From: a virus
DNA: 26,370 bases
Virus record (IMG/VR): IMGVR_UViG_3300030103_002256
Coordinates: 1 to 26,370 of that record
Direction: 5' to 3' (one strand)
Part shown: piece by piece, positions 9,901 to 15,866 of the stretch
Numbering within the stretch: position 1 is the first letter of the stretch
Layout of the letters: every line of letters begins with the position of its first letter
Notes under the pieces: generated by a model
What the model was told of the DNA's origin: nothing
What the model saw: only the letters and a program-made list of their open reading frames with translations
Database searches by the model: none
Translations under genes and position numbers: made by a program

Positions 9901-11217
9901 AAAGTAGGAGATAAAATATTAAAACCTTTTGCTTCAAGAGGTAGACAAAGATTAATGGGTATGGCTATTACTACAGCTGCAATACCACTAGGTACAATCG
10001 AAGCAATGAAAACTCTTTACGATATCTCAGATGAAGAGAGAAACGCGATGAGAAGATATGTTGCTGATTGGTCTAAAAATTCTGTATTAATTCCATTTAA
10101 AAATGAAGAAGGTAAAATGCAGTACATAGATTTTTCACACTTAAATGCATACGATACTTTAACAAGACCTATTCAAACTGTACTTAATAAAGTAGAAGAT
10201 GGTAGAGCTGATGAAGATGGCCTTATAGACGATGTAGTATTAGGTTTAATAGAATCAACTAAAGAATTATTAAGTCCATTTGTTAGTGAATCTATTTGGA
10301 CAGAAGCATTACAAGATGTAGCTCCTGTTCTTGGTAGAGATGGAACAGACTCAGAAGGTAGAAGAATTTGGAATCCACAAGATAGTATTGGAGATAAATT
10401 ATACAAAGCTGTTGCTCACTTAGTTGAAGCACAAGCTCCTCTTAACTGGAAACAATTAGAACGATTAGGTATTTCGATGTTACCTGTAGATGCTAAAGGT
10501 AGTTTTGATGAAAGAGGTAATCAATATGAATTAGGTAATGAAGCATTAGGTATTGCAGGTCTTAGAAGAGTAGATGTAGATCCTCAAAAATCTTTTAACT
10601 ATAAAATTACAGAATACAAAACAGGTGTAAGGGATTCTAGAAATTTATTTACAGCAGCTACTTTAAAAGGTGGTATTGTTTCTCCTAAAGAAATTGTAGA
10701 TGCATATATTAATGCTAACAGAGCTTTATATAATGTTAACAGAAACCTTTATGAAGACATAAAAGCAGCTCAAGTCTTAGGTACATCAGAAGATTTTCTT
10801 TATGATCGTATGGAAAATAGAGGAGAGAAAAAAGCATTTAATGCAATCAATGAAGGTGAGTTTAGACCACTTACTTTATCAGATGATTTAAAAGAATTAT
10901 TTTCTATAAGAGCCGAAGAATTAAATGTAACAGATCCCTATGATGCAGCGGCAGATATTATAGATCAAATTAAAGATCAATTAGAAAATATTACATTGGG
11001 AGGAGATTTATTCCCTGATATACAAAATCCTTTAGATACTAACTTAGTAGAAGGTATAACTGATATTGTTGCTGGGGCAACATTACCAAATATTAACACT
11101 GGCTTTTTAGGTCAAGGTAATGTTACTATTCCAAATAACACAGGGTTAGTTTATAATGAGAACGCACCTCTCGCAAATCGAATAGACACAATAGCTAAGG
11201 TCGATAGCTTAATTTAA
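6907..11217 (+). CDS. Very large internal virion / ejection protein (1436 aa)
   Basis: This is the largest gene in the window and is probably the main ejectosome protein that crosses the cell envelope ahead of the DNA, comparable in size and place to T7 gp16 or P22 gp16-type proteins. The sequence is mostly helical. Glycine/alanine-rich hydrophobic segments occur near residues 35-60 (IPSGLFKIAEGITTLGATLL), 195-215 (VGFAGLIGGIGMGAS) and 1010-1040 (LMGMAITTAAIPLGTIEAMK), any of which could touch membrane. I do not see a convincing lytic transglycosylase or peptidase signature. The C-terminus is acidic. AAAGGAGG at 6891-6898 is the strongest ribosome binding site in the late block and sets the start. 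Function is inferred from size, composition and position. Confidence 0.65.
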   Translation: MATLEEWQASQKGGSISNAGEDFNFGSEDSAWYTSMLAAIPSGLFKIAEGITTLGATLLDLGVDKDRAEAVEDFFAKINPFDEAANATAAGKITELIVNLGVPGVPAFNMASGLAKATAAAKQSGKYLSTMEKARRIGKGSLATGVSDALFVGDVEGAGTFGDFMGGPTQLDRDSSSPYAEILNRIKFGTEGVGFAGLIGGIGMGASQLKNQTGTGRAITGKMNKFLETISKGIRSRSGQDIDQFLINNARRGDIDADLLEAVTMKDTIEGVTKDVARKYGKIAGNKIAEPKIQNQMMLELNDLLTSGSGKGGRMMPMFDEVTKIKIDPKEGAPFKSGKGLLENRDPLLPLPDEVPKWNKELGETIKDPKTGKEIMEDIRQFDLQGKPIKEVKVSIEPMNPDKVKALGKKFIKEYKATAPQVRNLFNTLTSGREKFAEQLTAIGRRLDPDSFVKFREAVEESLTNVVDRGYQVFKNNKNQFTTAVNYPPTKQLLKKTMNYYKRVAKQKGYNVGNEAGQIGDDVFERLVRETWESSTQDRGFITASAVRPGTVKFGSLPKFFKASVADDLATADKSFVETVTTNLDEVTGMDRKIIERLLGKTKNPMDTLVDGISNLSAQVRNSEAFDNMVIKSNARKVEYDKWLAAGGAKSGLKEPQLPFLYDNLGEAQKYSGGGATDYTTIVPLQGDAARKIDRFVDPKLSLKGVDDIEQAKINEAKRLAETQGLAVQKIINPIAGKVALNDVAEAFLKTEESMKGLGAQIYNNLVLYPKGTSQMAKTILAPFTHVRNFISATAFAGANGILPFGNIKDVKAAWNALQAAGPGMKKSNEFYQELLRLGVVNSNVRLKQVQDLLQDANFGAILNNKNSDWALNKLMKRFNKIKKGAEDFYTAEDDFWKIFTFLGEKAKIKNAYRDAGLRLGQEFTDMNGVKRLFNDRTMNELAADLVRNNVPNYSYVSDFVKGLRKFPLGNFVAFPAEIMRTGMNIIDTAIKEINYTVKVGDKILKPFASRGRQRLMGMAITTAAIPLGTIEAMKTLYDISDEERNAMRRYVADWSKNSVLIPFKNEEGKMQYIDFSHLNAYDTLTRPIQTVLNKVEDGRADEDGLIDDVVLGLIESTKELLSPFVSESIWTEALQDVAPVLGRDGTDSEGRRIWNPQDSIGDKLYKAVAHLVEAQAPLNWKQLERLGISMLPVDAKGSFDERGNQYELGNEALGIAGLRRVDVDPQKSFNYKITEYKTGVRDSRNLFTAATLKGGIVSPKEIVDAYINANRALYNVNRNLYEDIKAAQVLGTSEDFLYDRMENRGEKKAFNAINEGEFRPLTLSDDLKELFSIRAEELNVTDPYDAAADIIDQIKDQLENITLGGDLFPDIQNPLDTNLVEGITDIVAGATLPNINTGFLGQGNVTIPNNTGLVYNENAPLANRIDTIAKVDSLI

Positions 11218-11221
11218 TATC

Positions 11222-11440
11222 ATGACAATAGAACCAAAAACAACAAGAGAACACATCATATCACTTTACGGACACATGACTGGAATTAAAAAAGAAATTG
11301 TTAAAAACAAACAAGATCTTAAACATATTCACGAAGACGTTGAGAAATTGGGCGGTAAGATAGATAAGTTCTATTGGGTTCTCTTAGTAGTTGCGGGAAC
11401 AACTACGTTATTCGTGCTCGATTTATTATTTAACAAATAG
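11222..11440 (+). CDS. Small holin-like / XhlA-like membrane protein (72 aa)
   Basis: Residues 1-48 are charged and helical (TREHIISLYGHMTGIKKEIV, NKQDLKHIHEDVEKLGGKID) and would form a cytoplasmic coiled coil. Residues 50-70 (FYWVLLVVAGTTTLFVLDLLF) are a single clear membrane span, and only NK follows. This arrangement matches the haemolysin XhlA-type phage lysis helpers. The gene directly precedes the endolysin with a 9-base gap. The combination suggests a holin or holin-associated protein that permeabilizes the inner membrane. No good Shine-Dalgarno sequence precedes this ATG. A non-lysis membrane anchor is the alternative. Confidence 0.65.
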   Translation: MTIEPKTTREHIISLYGHMTGIKKEIVKNKQDLKHIHEDVEKLGGKIDKFYWVLLVVAGTTTLFVLDLLFNK

Positions 11441-11449
11441 GAGAAGTAC

Positions 11450-11926
11450 ATGCAACTTAGTCGTAATTTTAGTTTATCAGAATTAATCAAATCAGACACT
11501 GCTGTCAGAAAGGGTATTAATAATAACCCTAATGCAGAACAAATAGAAAAATTAAAAGCACTGTGTGAAAATATTTTACAGCCAGTACGTGATCACTTCG
11601 GTAGGGTTAAAATAACCTCGGGCTACAGGTCCGTAGAATTGTGTGAAGCCATCGGCAGCTCGGCCAGATCGCAACATGCAAAAGCTGAGGCGGCAGATTT
11701 CGAATGTGTTGGAGTAGACAATGCTGAATTATTTGATTGGATTAAAGCAAACCTCACACCAGATCAATTGATCCTCGAGTACTACACTCCTGGCGAACCC
11801 AACTCGGGCTGGATCCATTGTAGCTGGATACCTGACCAACCCAGAGCATCCTTTTTACATGCTTATAGATCAGAGGGTAAAACAAAATACAAACCTATTC
11901 TTGGCAAAGCAAAAGAATTAGTATAA
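11450..11926 (+). CDS. M15-type peptidase endolysin (158 aa)
   Basis: A zinc peptidase that cleaves peptidoglycan cross-links or stem peptides to lyse the host. The family (peptidase M15, D-Ala-D-Ala carboxypeptidase-like) is shown by TSGYRS at residues 56-61, the SQHAKAEAADF motif at 74-84 with zinc ligands H76 and D83, and the GWIHCSW motif at 120-126 supplying H123. An acidic residue around E110 (LILEYYTP) fits the catalytic position. Length is normal for the single-domain phage form, and no signal peptide is visible, so release would depend on a holin, for which the upstream gene is the candidate. TAGGAGAAG gives a good ribosome binding site. The stretch 11580-11830 is richer in G+C and uses codons such as CGG, CTC and TCG unlike its neighbours. 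Confidence 0.88.
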   Translation: MQLSRNFSLSELIKSDTAVRKGINNNPNAEQIEKLKALCENILQPVRDHFGRVKITSGYRSVELCEAIGSSARSQHAKAEAADFECVGVDNAELFDWIKANLTPDQLILEYYTPGEPNSGWIHCSWIPDQPRASFLHAYRSEGKTKYKPILGKAKELV

Positions 11927-11935
11927 ACAGCTCCA

Positions 11936-12313
11936 ATGGAGAATAGTTTATTAGTACACAAACATTTAATTATTAGAGCAGAAGCTGCACGTCCACCAAT
12001 GGACGAAGAGCAACTTACTGAATGGATGAAAGAGTTTGTGGAATCTATAGATATGAAAATATTTATGGGTCCTTATGTTAAGTATTGTAGAATGCCAGGC
12101 AACAGAGGTATCACAGGTGTTGCAATCATTGAGACTTCACACATCACTATGCATATATGGGACGAACCTAATCCTGCACTAATGCAGTTTGATGTTTATA
12201 GTTGTGGTGAGTTTGATGTAGAAAAAATCTGTAATAAAATAAAAGAAGACTTTGCTACTACTAAAATAGAATATAAATTTTTAAACAGAGAAACTGGGCT
12301 TGTGGATTTGTAA
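11936..12313 (+). CDS. speD: S-adenosylmethionine decarboxylase-like protein (125 aa)
   Basis: Probably an auxiliary metabolic gene for polyamine synthesis: decarboxylation of S-adenosylmethionine to the aminopropyl donor for spermidine. The short bacterial/archaeal class is indicated by GNRGITGVAIIETSHITMHIWDE, here residues 55-77, with S68 at the self-cleavage and pyruvoyl position, H73 matching the processing histidine, and C90 in DVYSCG matching the active-site cysteine. KHLIIRAEA at residues 9-17 corresponds to the usual N-terminal strand. The residue before the cleavage serine is Thr, where typical family members have Glu, and the N-terminal GC motif is absent. It may therefore be a diverged active form or a relative with another substrate. 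It lies between the endolysin and the minus-strand island. No clear Shine-Dalgarno sequence is seen. Confidence 0.75.
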   Translation: MENSLLVHKHLIIRAEAARPPMDEEQLTEWMKEFVESIDMKIFMGPYVKYCRMPGNRGITGVAIIETSHITMHIWDEPNPALMQFDVYSCGEFDVEKICNKIKEDFATTKIEYKFLNRETGLVDL

Positions 12314-12346
12314 TTTTCGGTAAAAATACTTTTGTCTTAGAAAATC

Positions 12347-12553
12347 CTACCTACACATACAGCCAATAAAGTTACCACTACCATCATTCATTATATGTAA
12401 GTTTAATTTATCTACATATCCTGTTAATTTTAATCTAAGGATGTCACATAAATCAAAACAATCTACTTCACCTGTTATTACAATACCTTCTAATAGTTTT
12501 TTTGTAACAGGTATAAGATGATATAAACCATCATTTAAAATTATTAAATCCAT
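12347..12553 (-). CDS. Small hypothetical protein after the SNF2 helicase (68 aa)
   Basis: I do not recognise a function. The sequence is hydrophobic-alternating (MDLIILNDGLYHLIPVTKKL, GIVITGEVDCFDLCDILRLK) and ends with NDGSGNFIGCMCR, giving four cysteines in total, two of them near the C-terminus. I chose the ATG at 12553, preceded by GGAGAG; an in-frame TTG at 12562 would add three residues. The start overlaps the last codons of the helicase gene by 10 bases, so the two are translationally coupled as a two-gene minus-strand operon. Its stop lies 33 bases from the convergent plus-strand stop at 12313. Confidence 0.65.
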   Translation of the reverse strand: MDLIILNDGLYHLIPVTKKLLEGIVITGEVDCFDLCDILRLKLTGYVDKLNLHIMNDGSGNFIGCMCR

Positions 12554-13977
12554 TCTCTCCAATCCTCATCCATTATTGTATTAGCTATATTCATTTTAGA
12601 TCTTAAAGCTTTTACTATCTTTTCATCTACAGTTTTTGGTGCTATAAAATCTACGTATGTTACTGATTTATTCTGACCTATTCTATGTGCTCTATCTTCT
12701 GATTGTAATCTTTTTTCTAAGTCATACCCATTAGAATAATAAACAACAGTATTAGCACAAGTAAGAGTAATACCATACCCACCAGTTTGTGGATTACCTA
12801 TAAAGAATCTAGCTTTGGAGTTAGGATCTTGAAATTTTTCTATATTTTCTTGACGTTGTTCTGACGAAATTGCGCCATAATATTGTACTATAGAGTCTGC
12901 ACCAAATTCATCGGTAATAACTTTAACTATATTCTCTATATCATATACATAGTTAGCCCAAATAATTACTTTACCTTCTACTTCATCTAGTAATTCAACT
13001 AATTCTTTGAGTCTATTATTTTTTATTTCTGTAATAGTGCCATCATCATTTCGTAAATGACCACAAGTTATCTGATGTAGTCGCATCATTTGTGTAAGTA
13101 CGTGGGGAGCTGTAGCCATCTTACCTTTTAGAGAGGCGAGGGCCGCGGATTTCATAGTAGAATAAGCTTTGCTTTGTTCATCTGTAAGATCTACTTCACG
13201 TCTAATGTAAACTTTATCCGGTAAATCTAGGCAATCATCTTTAAGCACACGATAAGAAAAAGATTTTAGTTTGTCAGCTAGTTCATCGAGTCTTTTATAA
13301 CTACCTATTAATTGTACTCTTCTACCACCAAAGTTTCTGTCAATCATATTGGCATATCTATTTCTGAATGCATAAAAAGAATCATAACCTAAAAGATAAG
13401 AATTTAAAAAACCACATTGTGTATATAAATCTAATGGTGATTTAGTTACAGGAGATCCTGTAAGAATTCTTCTGTATGTAGCTTCTTTACCTAAAGCCAA
13501 AATAGATTTAGTTCGTTTAGCATTTGGATTTTTGATTGTAGTAGACTCATCAATTGCAAGCATTGTTTTATGACAACGCATAAACTTAGCTGCAAAGTCT
13601 AATCCTTTTTTAGTACTTAACGCTTCAACATTTATAATTAGGATGTGAAGGTCATGTCCTGTTTCAAATAATGTTTGATACTCTTTATCCTTTTTCTTTG
13701 ATGTTAAAGCAGTCCATAATACCATTTTGGGTTGTATGTGACTAGATAAATGATTTGGAATTTCTTGAGAATACCAGTTTCTATAAACACCTTTTGGTGC
13801 TACAATAACGGCCCCATTTATTTTACCTTTATCATATAGCATAGCCATATTATCAACTAACACTTTTGATTTACCTGTACCCATCTCCATAAAATAACCA
13901 TACTCAGTTTTATCCCACGATTTTTCTAACGCAGTTAATTGATGTGCGTAAGGCTTAGTCTTAAATTTATAATTCAT
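12544..13977 (-). CDS. SNF2-type superfamily 2 helicase (477 aa)
   Basis: An ATP-driven DNA translocase or helicase of the SNF2/RapA kind. Motifs in order: Q-like AHQLTAL (11-17), Walker A EMGTGKS (31-37), VAPKGVYRNW (59-68), Walker B DEST (143-146), LTGSP (172-176), and a C-terminal helicase lobe with IIWANYVYD, GGYGITLTCANTVVYYS (motif V region) and the SNF2 arginine-finger motif HRIGQ (431-435). Length equals the minimal two-lobe form without extra DNA-binding domains. In marine phages such genes sit among replication genes; here it is alone on the minus strand with its own promoter. It could remodel protein-DNA complexes during replication or displace host proteins. The start ATG is at the edge of the divergent promoter region. 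Confidence 0.9.
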   Translation of the reverse strand: MNYKFKTKPYAHQLTALEKSWDKTEYGYFMEMGTGKSKVLVDNMAMLYDKGKINGAVIVAPKGVYRNWYSQEIPNHLSSHIQPKMVLWTALTSKKKDKEYQTLFETGHDLHILIINVEALSTKKGLDFAAKFMRCHKTMLAIDESTTIKNPNAKRTKSILALGKEATYRRILTGSPVTKSPLDLYTQCGFLNSYLLGYDSFYAFRNRYANMIDRNFGGRRVQLIGSYKRLDELADKLKSFSYRVLKDDCLDLPDKVYIRREVDLTDEQSKAYSTMKSAALASLKGKMATAPHVLTQMMRLHQITCGHLRNDDGTITEIKNNRLKELVELLDEVEGKVIIWANYVYDIENIVKVITDEFGADSIVQYYGAISSEQRQENIEKFQDPNSKARFFIGNPQTGGYGITLTCANTVVYYSNGYDLEKRLQSEDRAHRIGQNKSVTYVDFIAPKTVDEKIVKALRSKMNIANTIMDEDWREWI

Positions 13978-13997
13978 AATTTATTTCTACTTTCTAG

Positions 13998-14034
13998 TTG
14001 ACAAGTATATAATCCCAGTGTAAAAGTTTGTCAA
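13998..14034. promoter_or_regulatory. Interlocked divergent sigma70-like promoters
   Basis: TTGACAA (13998-14004) and TTGTCAA (14028-14034) form a perfect inverted repeat. Read on the minus strand, TTGACA (14034-14029) followed by 17 bases leads to TATATA (14011-14006), a good promoter for the SNF2 helicase. Read on the plus strand, TTGACA (13998-14003) with a 17-base spacer reaches TAAAAG (14021-14026), and a perfect TATAAT occupies 14008-14013. Both promoters overlap, so polymerases would exclude one another and a single repressor could close both. Confidence 0.65.
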
Positions 14035-14045
14035 GAGAAATTAGA

Positions 14046-14447
14046 ATGAAAAATAAAATATTTGAATTATATAAACCTAACTCTTTAGCAGAGTTTTTAG
14101 AATTTTATAAAAACAATCCTGACGAGAAATTTGTTTATGTTGCACAAGAACCACCAAGACACATTAATATATTAAGTGCGTCTGATTATGGTTACTTAGT
14201 TTTTTGTTTGCCTAATACAGGACCAGAGTCGCAAGCAATATATTCAACACAACCTTTCGTAAGAAAGATGAAAAAAAATTTAAAAGAATTTAGACAACAA
14301 GATTATTTATTAGCAATAGGAGATCCTATTATAATTGGGATTTGCAATATTGTTATAAGTGATGTAACAAACGGAAAGTTTAATGTTCTTAAATGGGAAA
14401 AAAGAGAAAGTAGATACTACCCATTGGAAGTTGACTTTTATAACTAG
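14046..14447 (+). CDS. Hypothetical protein at head of replication operon (133 aa)
   Basis: I do not recognise a function. The sequence is compact and globular, with aromatic-rich strands (FVYVAQEPPRHINILSASDY, GYLVFCLPNTGPES) and a basic helix (FVRKMKKNLKEFRQQDY), and no membrane segment. I chose the ATG at 14046; an in-frame TTG at 14028 would add six residues but falls within the promoter-like region. The leader carries AGAAATTAGAATG (14036-14048), which recurs before the primase gene. As the first gene after the divergent promoter it could be an early or regulatory protein. Confidence 0.7.
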   Translation: MKNKIFELYKPNSLAEFLEFYKNNPDEKFVYVAQEPPRHINILSASDYGYLVFCLPNTGPESQAIYSTQPFVRKMKKNLKEFRQQDYLLAIGDPIIIGICNIVISDVTNGKFNVLKWEKRESRYYPLEVDFYN

Positions 14448-14458
14448 AAGGTAGAAAT

Positions 14459-14474
14459 ATGAGTAATGAAGTAA
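14459..14474 (+). repeat. 16-base start-region repeat shared by two adjacent genes
   Basis: ATGAGTAATGAAGTAA at 14459-14474 is identical to 15040-15055, the first codons of the next gene. Sequence then diverges, and the proteins are not otherwise alike. Shared initiation sequence may give the two genes matched translation or a common binding site. Confidence 0.8.
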
Positions 14475-15022
14475 CTAATATGATGCTAGAAGATTCTAAA
14501 GATCTTTTAGACAATGTAGAAGTTAACACAATAGCTGCAGAATGTGTTAAGCTTAAACAAAAAGAAGATGAGATTGCAGCACTAGAAGAGCAGCTAAAAA
14601 AGAAAAAAGAAGAAGCAGATGATATAGGTTCTAGAGTAATACCAGAACTATTAGCTGAACAAGGTTTATCAGAAATAAAATTAGCTGATGGATCTAAAGT
14701 ATCTGTGAAGAAAGAATTCAGAGCTACAATTCCTAAAGATGAATTGAGAAGAGAACAAGCTCTACAATGGCTTCGTGACCAGGGGTTAGGTGATATTATT
14801 AAAAACAATGTCACTGTATCTTTTGGTAAAGGAGAAGATGACAAGGCGGAGCAATTGCTCAATCTTGCAGCTGAACATGGTTTTGAACCACAACAGAAAT
14901 CTGATGTGGCTTGGAATACATTAACAGCTCTATATCAGGAGCGTGTACAGGCCGGCCTGGACATGCCTTCTGATAGCTTTAGTCTTTGGATTAAAGATAA
15001 AACTAAAATAAGCCGGAAATAA
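14459..15022 (+). CDS. Hypothetical coiled-coil protein in replication operon (187 aa)
   Basis: Residues about 25-55 form a strongly charged coiled coil (ECVKLKQKEDEIAALEEQLK followed by KKKEEADD). Then comes a mixed domain with LSEIKLADGSKVSVKKEFRA and IPKDELRREQALQWLRDQGL, and a C-terminal half ending in SLWIKDKTKISRK. I recall relatives beside the 256-aa protein that follows in marine phages, without a known function. Position suggests a DNA-replication accessory or DNA-binding factor. The first 16 coding bases are identical to the start of the next gene (both proteins begin MSNEV). AGAAGGTAG before the ATG is a moderate ribosome binding site. Confidence 0.75.
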   Translation: MSNEVTNMMLEDSKDLLDNVEVNTIAAECVKLKQKEDEIAALEEQLKKKKEEADDIGSRVIPELLAEQGLSEIKLADGSKVSVKKEFRATIPKDELRREQALQWLRDQGLGDIIKNNVTVSFGKGEDDKAEQLLNLAAEHGFEPQQKSDVAWNTLTALYQERVQAGLDMPSDSFSLWIKDKTKISRK

Positions 15023-15039
15023 CTAATGGAGAATGTGTA

Positions 15040-15810
15040 ATGAGTAATGAAGTAATGAACAAAAGCTCAGGGTCAGTGGCCTTATTTGGTGATGACCTAC
15101 AAAAAGGTTTTGAAAACATGACGCAAGAAGATATGGCGTTACCGTTTGTCAGAATCTTAGGACAACTATCACCGCAGGTAACTGATGGTGATGCAAAGTA
15201 TATAGAAGGTGCTAAACCAGGCATGATCTATAATACTGTTACCAGCGAATGTTTCGATGGTAAGAAAGGTATCAAGGTTATTCCTTGTTATTACAAAAAG
15301 GATTATCCAGAATGGTCGGATAGAGGGGACGGACCAGGTGCTCCAGTCGCAGTTCACCTACCGAACAGTCCGGTAATTCAAACTGGTAAGAGAGATGGAT
15401 CTAAAATTAGATTACCTAATGGTAACTATTTAGAAGAGACAGCTTCTTACTATGTTTTGGTTGAAACAAAAGCAGGTGGGATGACACCAGCGTTGATTAC
15501 TATGAAATCAACACAGCTTAACGTTAGTAAAAAATGGAATTCTATGATGAAAACCATACAAATATCTGATGGAAAAGGTGGAATGGCTATCCCTCCAATG
15601 CATGGGGTTGTGTATAACTTACAATCTGTACTACAAAAGAACGACAAAGGTTCTTGGTATGGTTGGTCTGTTACGCAGAACAGAATTATGGGACAGGACG
15701 ACAAATCTTTATACCTTACGGCTAAAGATTTTAGTGGTACTGCCTCAAAGGGTAACGTGCAAACAAAAGCTGATGTAGAAGAGAAAGCTAAGGATAGTAC
15801 TCCGTACTAA
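15040..15810 (+). CDS. Conserved protein, candidate ssDNA-binding protein (256 aa)
   Basis: After a short Ser-rich N-terminus the protein carries MALPFVRILGQLSPQVTDGD and YIEGAKPGMIYNTVTSE, a pattern I recall in many marine and other phages as a conserved replication-neighbour protein. The middle is beta-rich (SYYVLVETKAGGMTPALITM, KSTQLNVSKKWNSMM), compatible with an OB-like fold. The C-terminus is charged and flexible and ends DSTPY, faintly like the acidic tip of SSB proteins. No SSB or T7 gp2.5 is otherwise visible among the replication genes, which makes an ssDNA-binding role attractive but unproven. It is followed immediately by a terminator-like hairpin, suggesting that it is made in higher amounts than the primase downstream. 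GGAG lies 11-14 bases before the ATG. Confidence 0.7.
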   Translation: MSNEVMNKSSGSVALFGDDLQKGFENMTQEDMALPFVRILGQLSPQVTDGDAKYIEGAKPGMIYNTVTSECFDGKKGIKVIPCYYKKDYPEWSDRGDGPGAPVAVHLPNSPVIQTGKRDGSKIRLPNGNYLEETASYYVLVETKAGGMTPALITMKSTQLNVSKKWNSMMKTIQISDGKGGMAIPPMHGVVYNLQSVLQKNDKGSWYGWSVTQNRIMGQDDKSLYLTAKDFSGTASKGNVQTKADVEEKAKDSTPY

Positions 15811-15820
15811 ATTTAGTTTG

Positions 15821-15842
15821 AAGGGGATCGCAAGATCCCCTT
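15821..15842 (+). terminator. Hairpin terminator with GCAA tetraloop
   Basis: AAGGGGATC (15821-15829) and GATCCCCTT (15834-15842) form a perfect 9-bp stem closed by GCAA, a GNRA tetraloop. Only TTT begins the following tail (TTTACAAAG), so termination is likely partial. It lies 11 bases after the stop of the candidate ssDNA-binding gene and before the primase gene, which fits stepping down expression within the operon. Confidence 0.75.
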
Positions 15843-15866
15843 TACAAAGAAATTAGAATGTAATAT

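Noticed and set aside
12314-12346. Possible bidirectional terminator between convergent stops
   Set aside because: The only pairing is a five-base A/T stem (ATTTT with AAAAT), too weak to call.
14389-14862. 157-aa minus-strand frame, Ser/Leu-rich
   Set aside because: It is antisense to the 187-aa coiled-coil gene. Its serine and phenylalanine runs mirror the Lys/Glu-rich codons on the other strand.
15569-15778. 69-aa plus-strand frame
   Set aside because: It is inside the 256-aa gene in another frame, with no ribosome binding site and no recognisable features.
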